Assembly (NCBI GenBank): GCA_016719295.1
Contig: JADKAF010000001.1
Coordinates: 1,798,001 to 1,862,000, forward strand
DNA from: Planctomycetota bacterium
GTDB lineage: Bacteria > Planctomycetota > UBA1135 > JADKAF01
Reading direction: 5' to 3'
DNA: 64,000 bases
Part shown: positions 50,372 to 59,460 of the stretch, one piece after another
How the letters are laid out: every line of letters begins with the position of its first letter
Numbering within the stretch: the first letter of the stretch is position 1
Made by a program: the position numbers and the translations under genes
The notes under the pieces: model-generated
What the model was told of the DNA's origin: nothing
Databases searched by the model: none
Seen by the model: only the letters and a program-made list of their open reading frames with translations

Positions 50372-51564
50372 ACGCCCCCGCGCCCTCGAATCCCTGCTCC
50401 GCCGTTCGAGCCTTGGCTTCGCGCTATCTCGACGGTCGTCTGAGCGCCTCCTCCCGCGCTCGCGTTCACGCGCACCTGAAGGAGTGCGGTGACTGCTTGG
50501 AAACCTACCGCTCCCTGCAGCGCCTCTCGACGCTCGCGCGTGCGTTGCCGCGCGCCGAGGTCCCGGCCGACCTCGCGCGCCGCGTGCGCCGCACGGTCTC
50601 CGAGCGTCGACAGCAAACGCTCGCCCATCTCCACCTCGACGAAGCACCCCTCGCTCCCGCGCGGGAGCGCGCGGTGCTCCGCCTGCCGTGGCGCGGCATC
50701 GCCGCCGCCGCCGTGCTCGTCGCTTCCTGCTCCGCGGCGCTCCTCGCGGGCTATCGACTCGGCCGAATGGACGAGCGGGGCGAGACCGAGGAGCTCATCG
50801 TCGGTCTGCGCATCGAGCGCGATCGCTTCGCCGATCAGCTCATCAACGAGTCGTCGGCGCTCCGCCCGACACCGGGAGAGCTTGCGCAGACGCCCGAGCG
50901 CTCGCGCGAGCCGCGCGTGCGCGAGATCGATCAGGGGATCCTGCAGCCCTACCGCGAGCGGGGTTTCCAACCGGAGCACTTCGTGCGCTCGGCACGCTCG
51001 CTCTGGAGCGATCTGAGCAGCTTCGACCAGCTCGATCCGCAGGTGCGCCGCCCGCTGCTCTCGGCGCAGCTCTCCTGCTTCGACCTGCCGTCGCAAGTCG
51101 CGATCTACGACCAGCTCGCGAGCACCGGAGCGCCGCAGAACGACGAGCTCGCCGAGGTGATCGCCTTCGTGCGCCGCCTGTCGCACGAGCTCGAGAGCTC
51201 GGGCGGCGAGCTCGTGCCGAGCCGCCTGCTCGGCAGCGCCGATCCCTTCGCCGCGCTGCCGGTCTCGTTCGTCGAGGCCGTGCCGCCGTCGCCGGTGCGC
51301 CTCGCGGAGGAGCGCATCGCAGAGAGCCTGCGCGCCTGCGGCGAGACCGACCCTTCGGTGCTCGATCGCGTGCATCGGGCGATGCTCGTGAAGCACGCCT
51401 ACGTCGGCGGCGCCGTGGCCTCCGAGGAGCAGAGCGCGCTCGTCATCAAGATCGTGCGCACCGTGAAGACCGAGGTCCGTCACGTCGTCGAGAACGGCAA
51501 GGAAGTCCGCGAGGAGTCGATCACGAGCTCGACGCAGCAAGTCACCGGCGGCAGCGAGCACTGA
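50368..51564 (+). CDS. Membrane anti-sigma factor with N-terminal zinc-binding domain
   Basis: 398 residues. The N-terminal domain has HAHLKECGDC (His36, Cys40, Cys43), a zf-HC2/ZAS anti-sigma signature. A TM helix at ~111-133 (IAAAAVLVASCSAALLAGYRL) follows, then a ~260-residue periplasmic domain that is helical and Ser/Glu-rich. The C-terminal tail (~365-390) contains VRHVVENGKEVREESI, a VVxNGxxVxEE motif that also occurs twice in the secreted protein encoded two genes upstream. This suggests the periplasmic parts recognise or mimic each other. The ATG overlaps the sigma stop by 4 bases. Release of sigma by proteolysis of the anti-sigma is the expected mechanism. Confidence 0.9.
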   Translation: MNAPAPSNPCSAVRALASRYLDGRLSASSRARVHAHLKECGDCLETYRSLQRLSTLARALPRAEVPADLARRVRRTVSERRQQTLAHLHLDEAPLAPARERAVLRLPWRGIAAAAVLVASCSAALLAGYRLGRMDERGETEELIVGLRIERDRFADQLINESSALRPTPGELAQTPERSREPRVREIDQGILQPYRERGFQPEHFVRSARSLWSDLSSFDQLDPQVRRPLLSAQLSCFDLPSQVAIYDQLASTGAPQNDELAEVIAFVRRLSHELESSGGELVPSRLLGSADPFAALPVSFVEAVPPSPVRLAEERIAESLRACGETDPSVLDRVHRAMLVKHAYVGGAVASEEQSALVIKIVRTVKTEVRHVVENGKEVREESITSSTQQVTGGSEH

Positions 51565-51898
51565 GAGGCTGAGCGAGGATCGTTGCGACCGCCTCTCCGA
51601 TGAGGCCTGTCGGCGCCGCGCCTCACCGCGCTGCCGAGAGGCCTGCTGGCGCAGCGCCTAACGGCGCTGCCGCGATGGCGGAGCCAATCCTTGCTCACTC
51701 TCGGAGCCCGCGGCGGGAGAGCTCCCGCGAGCCAGGGCAACAGCTCCGACCTGCGACCTGCCGACCTAGGGAGCGTGGCGCGAGGTGGCCCGAGCCCCTA
51801 GCCGAGCGATCCGCCTTCGACGGGCGCTCGGAGAGGTGCAGCGCGGCGCCTATACTCCGCGCCTTGGCTCCGCGGGTGCGGGGCTCGAGGAGGCGGCG
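51565..51898. other. 334-bp intergenic region with repeat units
   Basis: Between the anti-sigma gene and the FAD oxidoreductase. It carries hairpin array 3 near its start. The remainder is GC-rich with no recognised gene; a ribosome-binding site (GAGGAGGCGG) precedes the GTG at 51899. Confidence 0.45.
51603..51675. repeat. Hairpin-repeat array 3 (two copies, ~36-bp unit)
   Basis: Two units begin AGGCCTG (51603 and 51639). The second contains a perfect palindrome GCAGCGCC-TAAC-GGCGCTGC (51651-51670); the first is a degraded version. The layout (GC palindrome of ~18-20 bp, 4-base loop, unit ~36 bp) resembles the two larger arrays though the sequence differs. Confidence 0.65.
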
Positions 51899-53227
51899 GT
51901 GCGGATCGCGATTCTGGGCGGCGGGGTTTCAGGCCTCGCCTTGGGGCACTACCTGGCGGCGGACGGGCGGACGGAGTTCGCGATCTTCGAAGCCGCGTCG
52001 GTCCCGGGTGGGCTCTGCCGCTCGAAGCAGCGCGAAGGCTTCACCTACGACCTCGCGGGCGGGCATATCCTCTTCTCGAAGGACCGCGAGGTCTGGGAGC
52101 TCATGCGCTCGATGTGCGCCGAGGTCGGCGGCGTCGTGCGCAGCGAGCGCCGCACGGCCATCCGCTGGCATGACCAGTGGGTGAAGTATCCCTTCGAGAA
52201 CGGGATCGGCGATCTGCCGCCACAAGCGCGCTTCGAGTGCCTCTCCGGCTATCTGCGCGCGGCCGAGCAGCGCAAGAGCGACGGGACGGCGCCGCGGCGC
52301 TTCGACGAATGGGTGCGCTGGCGCTTCGGCGACGGCATCGCGCGCCACTTCATGGATCCCTACAACGAGAAGATCTGGTGCTATCCGCTCCGCGAGATCT
52401 CCTCGAACTGGGTCGCGGGTCGCGTCCCCGACGCGCCCATCGAAGACATCATCAAGGCCGCCTGCCAGGTCTCGACCGAGGGCTACACGCACCAGGCGGT
52501 CTTCGATTACCCCGCCCATGGCGGGTTCCAGTCGATCACCGACGGCTTCGCGAAGCGCTGCGCTGAGCGGCTGCGTCTCTCCACCCCGGTGCAGCGGGTC
52601 GAGCGCTCGGGCGACGGCTTCCTGGTGAACGGCGAGCGCTTCGATCGCGTGGTGAACACGCTGCCGCTGCAGCGGCTGATCGAGGTCGTGCCGGCGTTGC
52701 CGGAGGACGCGAAGCAGGCAGTGCGCTCGCTGCGCTGGCTCGGGCTCTCGTCGATCCTGATCGCGCTGAAGCGCCCGCACTTGGAGCCGCGCTCGTGGAT
52801 CTACCTGCCCTTCGCTGATCAAGGGCCCGCGAATCGCGTCACCTACTTCTCGAACTACGCGCCCTCCAACGCGCCGAAGGGCTGCTCTTCGCTGATGGCG
52901 GAGATCACCTTCCCGAAGGAGGAGGCGCCACGGCACGACGCGCAGCTCGTGGACGAGCTCCTGCGCGGCCTGGAGCGCGCAGGCATCCTCCGCCGCGAAG
53001 AAGTGCTCTTCACCGACGTCACCACGCAGCCCTACGCGTACGTCGTGTTCGACCACGACTTCGACCGCCATCGCGATCGCGCGCTCGCGGCCATCGAAGG
53101 CCTCGGCCTCGAGACCTTCGGGCGCTTCGGTCGCTTCGAGTACCTGAACTCGGATCAATGCGTGGAGCGCGCTCGGACCATGGCGCAGAAGCTGCTCGCG
53201 CGACTCGGCGAGCGCGCCAGGAGCTGA
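51899..53227 (+). CDS. FAD-dependent oxidoreductase (UDP-galactopyranose mutase / protoporphyrinogen-oxidase-like)
   Basis: 442 residues from a GTG at 51899, preceded by GAGGAGGCGG. The FAD Rossmann motif is GGGVSGLALGHYLAA (GxGxxG), then EAASVPGGLCRSKQREGFTY, FDYPAHGGFQSITDGFAKR, VVNTLPLQRLIEVV and YAYVVFDHDFDRHRDRALAA near the C terminus. The overall order fits UDP-galactopyranose mutase and related amine oxidases. Proximity to a GT2 glycosyltransferase 5 bases downstream supports a carbohydrate role such as making or tailoring an unusual sugar; that is inference. Confidence 0.8.
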   Translation: MRIAILGGGVSGLALGHYLAADGRTEFAIFEAASVPGGLCRSKQREGFTYDLAGGHILFSKDREVWELMRSMCAEVGGVVRSERRTAIRWHDQWVKYPFENGIGDLPPQARFECLSGYLRAAEQRKSDGTAPRRFDEWVRWRFGDGIARHFMDPYNEKIWCYPLREISSNWVAGRVPDAPIEDIIKAACQVSTEGYTHQAVFDYPAHGGFQSITDGFAKRCAERLRLSTPVQRVERSGDGFLVNGERFDRVVNTLPLQRLIEVVPALPEDAKQAVRSLRWLGLSSILIALKRPHLEPRSWIYLPFADQGPANRVTYFSNYAPSNAPKGCSSLMAEITFPKEEAPRHDAQLVDELLRGLERAGILRREEVLFTDVTTQPYAYVVFDHDFDRHRDRALAAIEGLGLETFGRFGRFEYLNSDQCVERARTMAQKLLARLGERARS

Positions 53228-53231
53228 GCGC

Positions 53232-54230
53232 GTGGGAAGCGACGACAGAGGCAGCGGCGCCTATCGTCCGCGCGTCTCGATCTGCATCCCCACGCTGAAC
53301 GGCGGGACGGAGTTCTTGGGCGTGCTCGCGCAGATCGCGCGCCAAGACTACGAGCCGCGCGCCGAGCTCGTCGTGATCGACAGCGGCAGCACCGACGGCA
53401 CGGCCGAGGCCGCGGAGCGCTCCGGCGCGAAAATGCTGCGCATCGCCAAGCGCGAGTTCAATCACGGGAAGGCGAGGAACCTCGCCATCGCGGCCTCCAG
53501 CGGCGAGGTCATCGCGCTTCTGACGCAGGACGCCGAGCCGCAGGACGAGCGCTGGCTCTCCGCGCTCGTCTCAGCGTTCGAGGATCCGCGCGTCGCCGGC
53601 GCCTATGCACGCCAGGTCCCGCGCCCCGATTGCTCGCCGCTCATCAGGTGGCGGCTCGAGCAGTGGAACGCGGGCCGCTTGCAGCGCGTGGTGCAGGAGC
53701 TCTCCTCGCGCGAGGAGTACGAGCGCCTCGCCCCGCTCGAGCGCCTCGCGCGCTGCGCCTTCGACGACGTCTCATCCGCGGTGCGCCGCAGCGCGTGGGA
53801 GCGCTTCCCCTTCGAGGAGCGGAAGTTCGGCGAGGACGTGGCTTGGTGCAAGCGCGTGCTGCTCGCCGGCGAGCGCGTGGTCTTCGAACCGAGCGCCGTC
53901 GTCATCCACTCGCACGAGCTCTCGACGTGGTACGAGTTCCGGCGCATCTACGCCGACCACGCGAATCTGAAGGAGCTCTTCGGCGTGCACACGATCCCGA
54001 CCCGCGACGGGCTCTGGCGCGCGTTCCGGCATCAGCGCGCGCTCTATCTCCGCATCCTCTCCGAGCTCGGCTTGCCGTTCGGGGCGCGCGTGCGCGCGAA
54101 GGCTCAGGCGATCCCCTACGCCTTCTTCGAGAATCTCGCGCAGTACCTCGGCGCCCGCTCCGAGCGCAAGCTCTCCGAAGGCTCGCGCTTCTACCGCTGG
54201 CTCGACCGCAAGCTCCGCCGCGGCGTCTGA
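53232..54230 (+). CDS. GT2-family glycosyltransferase
   Basis: 332 residues from a GTG. The GT-A fold shows SICIPTLNGGTEFLGVLAQI, LVVIDSGSTDGTAEAAERSG, FNHGKARNLAIAASSGEVI and TQDAEPQDERWL (acidic nucleotide-sugar/metal site). GEDVAWCKRVLLAGERVVF supplies the conserved ED motif. The C terminus is helical and basic with no TM helix. It resembles the rhamnosyl/galactosyl transferases that extend polysaccharides. It is 4 bases after the FAD gene stop, so it is probably co-transcribed. Donor and acceptor are unknown. Confidence 0.88.
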   Translation: MGSDDRGSGAYRPRVSICIPTLNGGTEFLGVLAQIARQDYEPRAELVVIDSGSTDGTAEAAERSGAKMLRIAKREFNHGKARNLAIAASSGEVIALLTQDAEPQDERWLSALVSAFEDPRVAGAYARQVPRPDCSPLIRWRLEQWNAGRLQRVVQELSSREEYERLAPLERLARCAFDDVSSAVRRSAWERFPFEERKFGEDVAWCKRVLLAGERVVFEPSAVVIHSHELSTWYEFRRIYADHANLKELFGVHTIPTRDGLWRAFRHQRALYLRILSELGLPFGARVRAKAQAIPYAFFENLAQYLGARSERKLSEGSRFYRWLDRKLRRGV

Positions 54231-54272
54231 GAGCCCCGCGAGCCCGTCGGACGCGCGGAGCCCCTGCCCAGC

Positions 54273-56243
54273 TCAGAACGAGCCGCTGCCGCTGTCATCG
54301 ACGATGAGCGGAGGGATCCCCTCGGCCGGCGGCGGGGTCGCCTGCGGCGGCTTCTCGGCGTGCTTCGCCTGGCCTTCGCTCTTCGTCGGCTGCTCCGTCG
54401 GTTGCTCTTCGCCAGCGCCGCCTTCGCCCTTGCCGAAGAACGAGCGGAACGGATTCCAGCCGAGATCCCGCGCGCGCGGCGGCTTCGCCGCGGCGCCGAA
54501 GTCCTCGCGATCACCCCGGCCTCCGCCGCGGCGATCCTCCGCTCCGCGGCCTTCGCCGCGCGGTCCGCCGCGCGAGAAGCCGCCGGGACCGCCTCGGCCC
54601 CGACCGCCGCCGCCGCGACCCTCGCCTCGACCGCCGCCGAGCCCGTCGCGCCGCGAGACCGCGGCGCGCACGTTGCCCTCGGGCTCGCGTCGATCACGGC
54701 GCTCGCCGCGATCGGGCCGCTCGCCTCGCGGCGGGCGCTCGCCGCCCGCGGGACGCTCGGCGCTCGCGCCTTCACGGCGCTCCCCGCGGGGCTCCCGCGG
54801 CGGTCGCCCCTCGCCGCCGCGCTCGGGCCGCGGCGGGCGGTTTTCGCCACGAGCAGCGGCGCCGCGCGGCGCGTGCTCGCGCTGCGGCGGACGCAGCGTC
54901 AGCGCGACGCGCCCGCGCTCGCCGTCGATCTGCAGGACGCGTGCGCGCAGCACATCGCCGACATGCGCGAGGTCCTGCGGATGGCGCACGAAGCGACCGC
55001 CCATCTCGGTGATGTGAACGAGGCCGTCTTGCTCGAGCCCGAGGTCGAGGAAGATGCCGAAGCTCGTCACGTTGGTGCAGACGCCCTCGACTTCCTGTCC
55101 GGCCTCGAGCGTCGTCCCCGCGGCGGGCACGAACTCGGCGCGCGGCCAGCGCCGGCGCGCGCGCGTGTCCCGCGAGAGATGCTCGAGCTCGCGGCGCACG
55201 TTCTCCAGGCGATCGAGCGTCACCGGGTCCGCGCTGGGCAGCGCGCTGGCGACGGCCCCGAGGTCCACGCCAGCGAACGCGCCGCGCTGTCCCACGAGCT
55301 CCGCGAGCGGACGACCGACCGCGGCGGCGAGCGCCTCCGCCAGCGGGCGATGCTCCTCCAGCAGGTGCGTGCGATCGAGCGGGTCCTCGCCGCTCTCGAG
55401 CCGGAGGAAGCCCTCCGCGTAGGTGAAGCTGGCCGCGTCCACGCCGGCGACCTCGAGGAGGTCCCTGCGCTTGCGGAATCCGCCGCGCTTCTCGCGCTCC
55501 GCGACGATCGCGCGAGCCTTGTCGGCATCGAAGCCAGGCGCGTACTGCAGCAGCGCCGCGGGCGCGTGCGCGAGATCGACGCCGACTTGGGCGACGACCG
55601 TGCGCATCGTCTCCTCGAGCGCGCGCTGCAGACGGCCCTTGCCGACCTCGGACTGCAGCGGGCCGAGCCCGAGGTGACGCCAGTCGACCTTCGCCACCTC
55701 GGCCAGCGGATCCTGCGCGCGACGCGCCACGCCGAGCGCGGCGCGCACCGCGGGATCGAGCTGCGCGTGCTCGGCGCGCCCGCGCGCCGACGCGGCGTAC
55801 TCGCCGGCGCCGGCCTCGACGGTGATCGCGAGCGGAACGCGCGAGCCCTTTTCCGCGAGCCATCCGCGCAGGGCGCGAGCGATCTTGCGCGAGGTCTCGC
55901 CGTTGCCGACGGCGATCATGCGCACCGCGTGCTGCTCGAGATCGCGGAACAGCGTCTCGCGCGAGGCCACCGCGGCATCCTCGGTGCCCGACTGCACGGA
56001 GCCCTCGGCGACGAACGCGCCCGAGGCGTCGGCGATGGCGTAGCGCCAAGCGCCGCGCGCGGCGGGATCGAAGCCGAGCACGACCACGCGCCCTGCGCAG
56101 GGCGCGAGCAGCAAGCTGCGAAGCGAGCGCTGGTAGCCGCGCAGGATCTCCTGCTCGCAGCGCTGCTTCATGTCGAGGCGCACGTCTTCCTCGCAGGAGC
56201 CGAGGATCCAACGCGTGAACGCCGCGCGGATCGCGGTGCGCAC
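54273..56243 (-). CDS. tex: Tex-type transcription accessory protein, C-terminal part
   Basis: 656 residues. It contains the Tex YqgF-like nuclease-fold domain (VVVLGFDPAARGAWRYAIAD), the helix-hairpin-helix unit (QYAPGFDADKARAIVAERE, KRRDLLEVAGVDAASFTY), then the S1 RNA-binding domain (GVCTNVTSFGIFLDLGLEQD, GLVHITEMGG), and a long RGG-rich and acidic C-terminal tail (~430-656). The start (GTG at 56243, reading VRTAIRAAFTRWILG) lies 13 bases past a TAA that ends the N-terminal half in the same frame. The preceding codons read LVRTAI, the normal continuation of Tex. No Shine-Dalgarno is visible before the GTG, so a broken single gene is favoured over a genuine split. Confidence 0.85.
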   Translation of the reverse strand: MRTAIRAAFTRWILGSCEEDVRLDMKQRCEQEILRGYQRSLRSLLLAPCAGRVVVLGFDPAARGAWRYAIADASGAFVAEGSVQSGTEDAAVASRETLFRDLEQHAVRMIAVGNGETSRKIARALRGWLAEKGSRVPLAITVEAGAGEYAASARGRAEHAQLDPAVRAALGVARRAQDPLAEVAKVDWRHLGLGPLQSEVGKGRLQRALEETMRTVVAQVGVDLAHAPAALLQYAPGFDADKARAIVAEREKRGGFRKRRDLLEVAGVDAASFTYAEGFLRLESGEDPLDRTHLLEEHRPLAEALAAAVGRPLAELVGQRGAFAGVDLGAVASALPSADPVTLDRLENVRRELEHLSRDTRARRRWPRAEFVPAAGTTLEAGQEVEGVCTNVTSFGIFLDLGLEQDGLVHITEMGGRFVRHPQDLAHVGDVLRARVLQIDGERGRVALTLRPPQREHAPRGAAARGENRPPRPERGGEGRPPREPRGERREGASAERPAGGERPPRGERPDRGERRDRREPEGNVRAAVSRRDGLGGGRGEGRGGGGRGRGGPGGFSRGGPRGEGRGAEDRRGGGRGDREDFGAAAKPPRARDLGWNPFRSFFGKGEGGAGEEQPTEQPTKSEGQAKHAEKPPQATPPPAEGIPPLIVDDSGSGSF

Positions 56244-56255
56244 CAGCTCGCGCGG

Positions 56256-57512
56256 TTAGCCTTGCAGCGGAGCGGCGGGAGCCGCGGGGTGCGGGGGCGC
56301 GGCGATGGCGTCGACGTGATCCTCGACCACGGCGTCCTCGCTCGCTGCATCCTCGGCCGCGGGGTGATCATCGACCGCCGAATGCGCGGCGCTCTCGTCC
56401 TCGGCGCCGGCGTCCTCATCGCCACCGTCGCCCGCCGCAGCGTCCTCGGCGTCAGCGCTGGCGGCGGCAGCACTGGCGGCGGCAGCGGCCGCTGCCGCAT
56501 CGTCGCCCTCGGGCGCAGGCTCGCCCTCCGGGATCTCGACTTCGTAGGGGGCTTCGCGGAAACCGTCGAAGCTCCCTTCGTCGATCGGCGCCTCGTGCTC
56601 TGCCGCCTCCGCACCTTCCGGCGCTTCGTCGTGCTCCTCCGCGCCCTCGGCGACCGCCGGAGCTCCGCCTTCGTTCGCGGCAGCGCCCCCGCGCGCGGAC
56701 TTGCGCGCGCCACGTCGACGAGGATTCGCCGCGCGAGCTCCATCGAGATAGCGCGCATCGATCCAGCTCAGGATCTCCTCGGGATCCATCGCGATCTCCG
56801 CGCGCAGCGCCTTCTCGCGCTCGCCGCGGCGCACCAGCAAGTAGCGATGCGGCGCGACGCGGAGCAGAGGCTCGTCGATCTGGGCGACGGCGCGATGACG
56901 CTCGGCGCCCTTGGCACCTTCGATCGGATGCACACGCAGGCGCCCGCGCTTGCGCAGCACGTCGCGTACGTGCTGGCGAACGTACGGATCATCGGCGACC
57001 CACTCGCCGACGATGTGCGCGACACCGTCGAGGACGGCCGCCGCATCGGCGAAGCCGGCTTCGGGCTTCACCGCCGCGGTGGCACGCGCGTGGAGCTCGC
57101 CTTCGGGAACGCTGCCGGTGGCTACGGCCTCCGCGAGCGGCGCCAGCCCCGCGGCGAGCGCGAGAGCGCAGCGCGTCTTCTTCTTCGGGCGATGCGGGCG
57201 ATAGAGATCCTCCAGCTTCGCGCGATCGAAGGTCGTCTCGAGTCGTGCGCGCAGGGCCGGCGTGCAGCGACCGAGCTGCTCCAAGCTGCGCAAGATCGTC
57301 GCGCGCCGTCGCTCCACCTCCACGAGCTGCTCCAGGCGCGCTGCGAGCGCGAGGATCGCGGGCTCGTCGAGACCGCAGGTCTCGGGACGGCGATAGCGAG
57401 CGAGGAACGAGGGCGGCGCACCGCCTTCGAGCAGCGCTACGCAGCGGGCGAGACCTTCGCGGTCGTGCTTGAGTTCGATCTGCAGGCGGGCGAGGACGGA
57501 AGCGGAGGCCAT
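56256..57512 (-). CDS. tex: Tex-type protein, N-terminal part with long acidic insert
   Basis: 418 residues from the ATG at 57512 (MASASVLARLQIELKHDREG). It matches the Tex N-terminal helical domain: ALLEGGAPPSFLARYRRPET (the TVPFIARYRKE-type block), LEDLYRPHRPKKKTRC, EEWVADDPYVRQHVR-like WVADDPYVRQHVRDVL and HRYLLVRRGEREKALRAE. At ~295-418 follows a low-complexity, Ala/Glu/Asp-rich segment absent from usual Tex, ending PLQG and TAA at 56258-56256. Tex proteins act on transcription and RNA. Rejoined with the downstream frame by one codon change, the full protein would be ~1079 residues. This is either a pseudogene, a stop-readthrough product or a sequence error. Confidence 0.82.
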   Translation of the reverse strand: MASASVLARLQIELKHDREGLARCVALLEGGAPPSFLARYRRPETCGLDEPAILALAARLEQLVEVERRRATILRSLEQLGRCTPALRARLETTFDRAKLEDLYRPHRPKKKTRCALALAAGLAPLAEAVATGSVPEGELHARATAAVKPEAGFADAAAVLDGVAHIVGEWVADDPYVRQHVRDVLRKRGRLRVHPIEGAKGAERHRAVAQIDEPLLRVAPHRYLLVRRGEREKALRAEIAMDPEEILSWIDARYLDGARAANPRRRGARKSARGGAAANEGGAPAVAEGAEEHDEAPEGAEAAEHEAPIDEGSFDGFREAPYEVEIPEGEPAPEGDDAAAAAAAASAAAASADAEDAAAGDGGDEDAGAEDESAAHSAVDDHPAAEDAASEDAVVEDHVDAIAAPPHPAAPAAPLQG

Positions 57513-57968
57513 CGCGAGACACCTTGGCGGCGGAGACGCCGCGCCGGCTCGCGCCATCGGCGGAGCGGGCGGGCGGAGCGCCGCGCGCGCGAGCCCCCGC
57601 GCATCACGGCCCGCGAGCTCCAAAGGGCGGAGAGCTGGCGGAAAGTGGGAGCGCGCGAAGCGGACGGCGAGCGGCGAAGGGCGCCGAGGATACTCTTCGT
57701 GCCGTCGCGTCGAGAATGCTTTTCCAGCGGACCGCTCGTCCACCGAGAGCGCGGAGCCGCCGCGAGCACGCGCGCCCGCGCCGCGAGAACGGGCCCGAAT
57801 CCGTCGCGTAGGCCCGCCGCGAGGGAGCGCTCGCCCGCGCGTGCGGGCACGCGAGCAGCGGGTCCGGGCGAGCGCCAGGATCGTTCGCGCGCCGGTCCGG
57901 AAATGCCCGCGGCCGCGAGCCAAGGGCTGCGCGGCCGCCGCAAGAGCGATCCGTAGCGCGCGAGCGCG
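57513..57968. other. 456-bp intergenic region
   Basis: Between tex and the LuxR regulator gene, both minus. A possible promoter for tex on the minus strand is CTCGAC (57714-57709), 16-base spacer, TATCCT (57692-57687), which would leave a leader of about 175 bases. No gene is convincing; the open frames here are frame shadows of GC-rich DNA. Confidence 0.35.
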
Positions 57969-59096
57969 CTACTCGCCGCGAGGATCGTCGAGAGCCATCT
58001 CGAGCCCCATCACCTTGGCGACGGCTCCCGAGCGGCTGCGCACGCCGAGCTTCTGGAAGATGCGCTTCAAGTGCCCCTTCACGGTGTACTCGGAGAGGCT
58101 CAGCTTCGAAGCGATCTCGGCGTTGCGATGACCCCGGATCACCGCCACCAGCACATCGCCTTCGCGCGGCGTGAGGCCGAACTGCCGCCGCAGCTCCTGG
58201 ATGCGGTTCGGCTGCGGGGCCGAGGGGAAGAGCACCAGCGCCGCCGGATGGCGCCCGCGCTGATTGGAGAGGCGATGCACGACGCAGCTCATGCGCTCCT
58301 GCGCGAGCTGCACCTCGAGCTCCCGGACGCGCTCCTTCACCTGCGAGCCGAGGAAGCCGAGCACTCCGGACTCGAGCTCGCGCGGCAGGCGAGCCTGGCC
58401 GTCGCCGGAGGCCCCGTTCTCCACGGCGGGAGCGTGCGGATTCGAATGCAGGACGTCGCCCTTGCCGTCGACGCAGATCGCTCCGGCGTCGAGCGCATCA
58501 AGCAGCGTGGTGAGCTGTCCTTCGAGCGCCGCGCGGTGGTCGCGATCGCGAGCGATCGCATCGCAGAGCGGGTCGATCAGCTCGCGCAGCGCTTCGAACT
58601 CCTCGGCGCTCCACGCCCCTTGGTCGGCGGTGCGCCAGAGCTGCAGCACGCCATCGACGATGCGATCCGTACCGAGGTAGAGCACGATGCCGTGCTGAAG
58701 CCCGCCGGGCTGGAGCAGGCGGCGATGCACCAAACGCGAGGAGAGCTCCTCGTGCGAGAGGATCGTCTCGGGGCGGAAGATGCCAGGCCCGGCCGCGCGT
58801 GCGCGCAGCAGCGGATCGGCCGCGGCCATCGCCTCGTCATAGGCGACGCCGTCCGCTCCGACGCCATCGTGCGCGGCGGCGCTGGCGCGGCCCATGGCCG
58901 CGGAGTCCCAGGTCTCCCAGCCCAGGACGTGCCCATCGGAGCCGAGGCTCGCCTGCGCGGCGAGCACACGCACCCGCGGGAAGCGGTGCTGCAAGTGCCC
59001 CACCACGTCGTGCCAGGGCACCTGAACGGCCCGATTGAGGATGCCGAGGAAGCCCAGTAAGAACTGGTCCTTCGTGCGTTGCGCCGTCACAACCAT
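57969..59096 (-). CDS. LuxR-family transcriptional regulator with sensory N-terminus
   Basis: 375 residues from the ATG at 59096. The C-terminal LuxR helix-turn-helix (about 310-370) is clear: FGLTPREGDVLVAVIRGHRN, AEIASKLSLSEYTVKGHLKR and IFQKLGVRSRSGAV. The N-terminal ~290 residues hold alternating helices and a PAS/GAF-like stretch (LTTLLDALDAGAICVDGKGD, VLHSNPHAP), consistent with a small-molecule or redox sensor; no receiver aspartate is seen. The target genes are unknown. It is divergent from the small protein at 59461. Confidence 0.85.
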   Translation of the reverse strand: MVVTAQRTKDQFLLGFLGILNRAVQVPWHDVVGHLQHRFPRVRVLAAQASLGSDGHVLGWETWDSAAMGRASAAAHDGVGADGVAYDEAMAAADPLLRARAAGPGIFRPETILSHEELSSRLVHRRLLQPGGLQHGIVLYLGTDRIVDGVLQLWRTADQGAWSAEEFEALRELIDPLCDAIARDRDHRAALEGQLTTLLDALDAGAICVDGKGDVLHSNPHAPAVENGASGDGQARLPRELESGVLGFLGSQVKERVRELEVQLAQERMSCVVHRLSNQRGRHPAALVLFPSAPQPNRIQELRRQFGLTPREGDVLVAVIRGHRNAEIASKLSLSEYTVKGHLKRIFQKLGVRSRSGAVAKVMGLEMALDDPRGE

Positions 59097-59460
59097 GCTC
59101 GCGCTTCCGAGGAACGAACCACCCTGTCGGTCCTCGCACCCCGGAGGGCACCCGGAACGATCCCCTGCACAACCCAACCACGGGTGAGAGGGTACTCATT
59201 CCGGTTAGCACACCGCAAGGGTCGAGCCCGAGAGGATCACATGAAGCCCTTAGGAGGGCTTCGCCGCGGGCGCCGCCAAGAGGCGCGGCTCTCCTTCGGG
59301 CGCGCGTGCTCTCCGAGTTCCCGCCCGGTCGTTCCTTGAGGCACGACCGCCGCGGGGTGTTCGGGCTAAGCTCTGCGCTCCTCCCTCGGAGCCCGAGAAG
59401 GAGCCACCTCCTTCCGTCCTACCCCATCGGGCGCGTTCCGCGCTCGCCTGACCGATCTCC
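59097..59460. other. 364-bp divergent regulatory region
   Basis: Between the LuxR gene (minus) and the small protein gene (plus). An inverted repeat GAAGCCCT-TAGG-AGGGCTTC lies at 59243-59262 and could be an operator or hairpin. A minus-strand TTGCGG / TACCCT pair with an 18-base spacer is a weak promoter candidate near 59190-59220. No gene seen. Confidence 0.4.
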
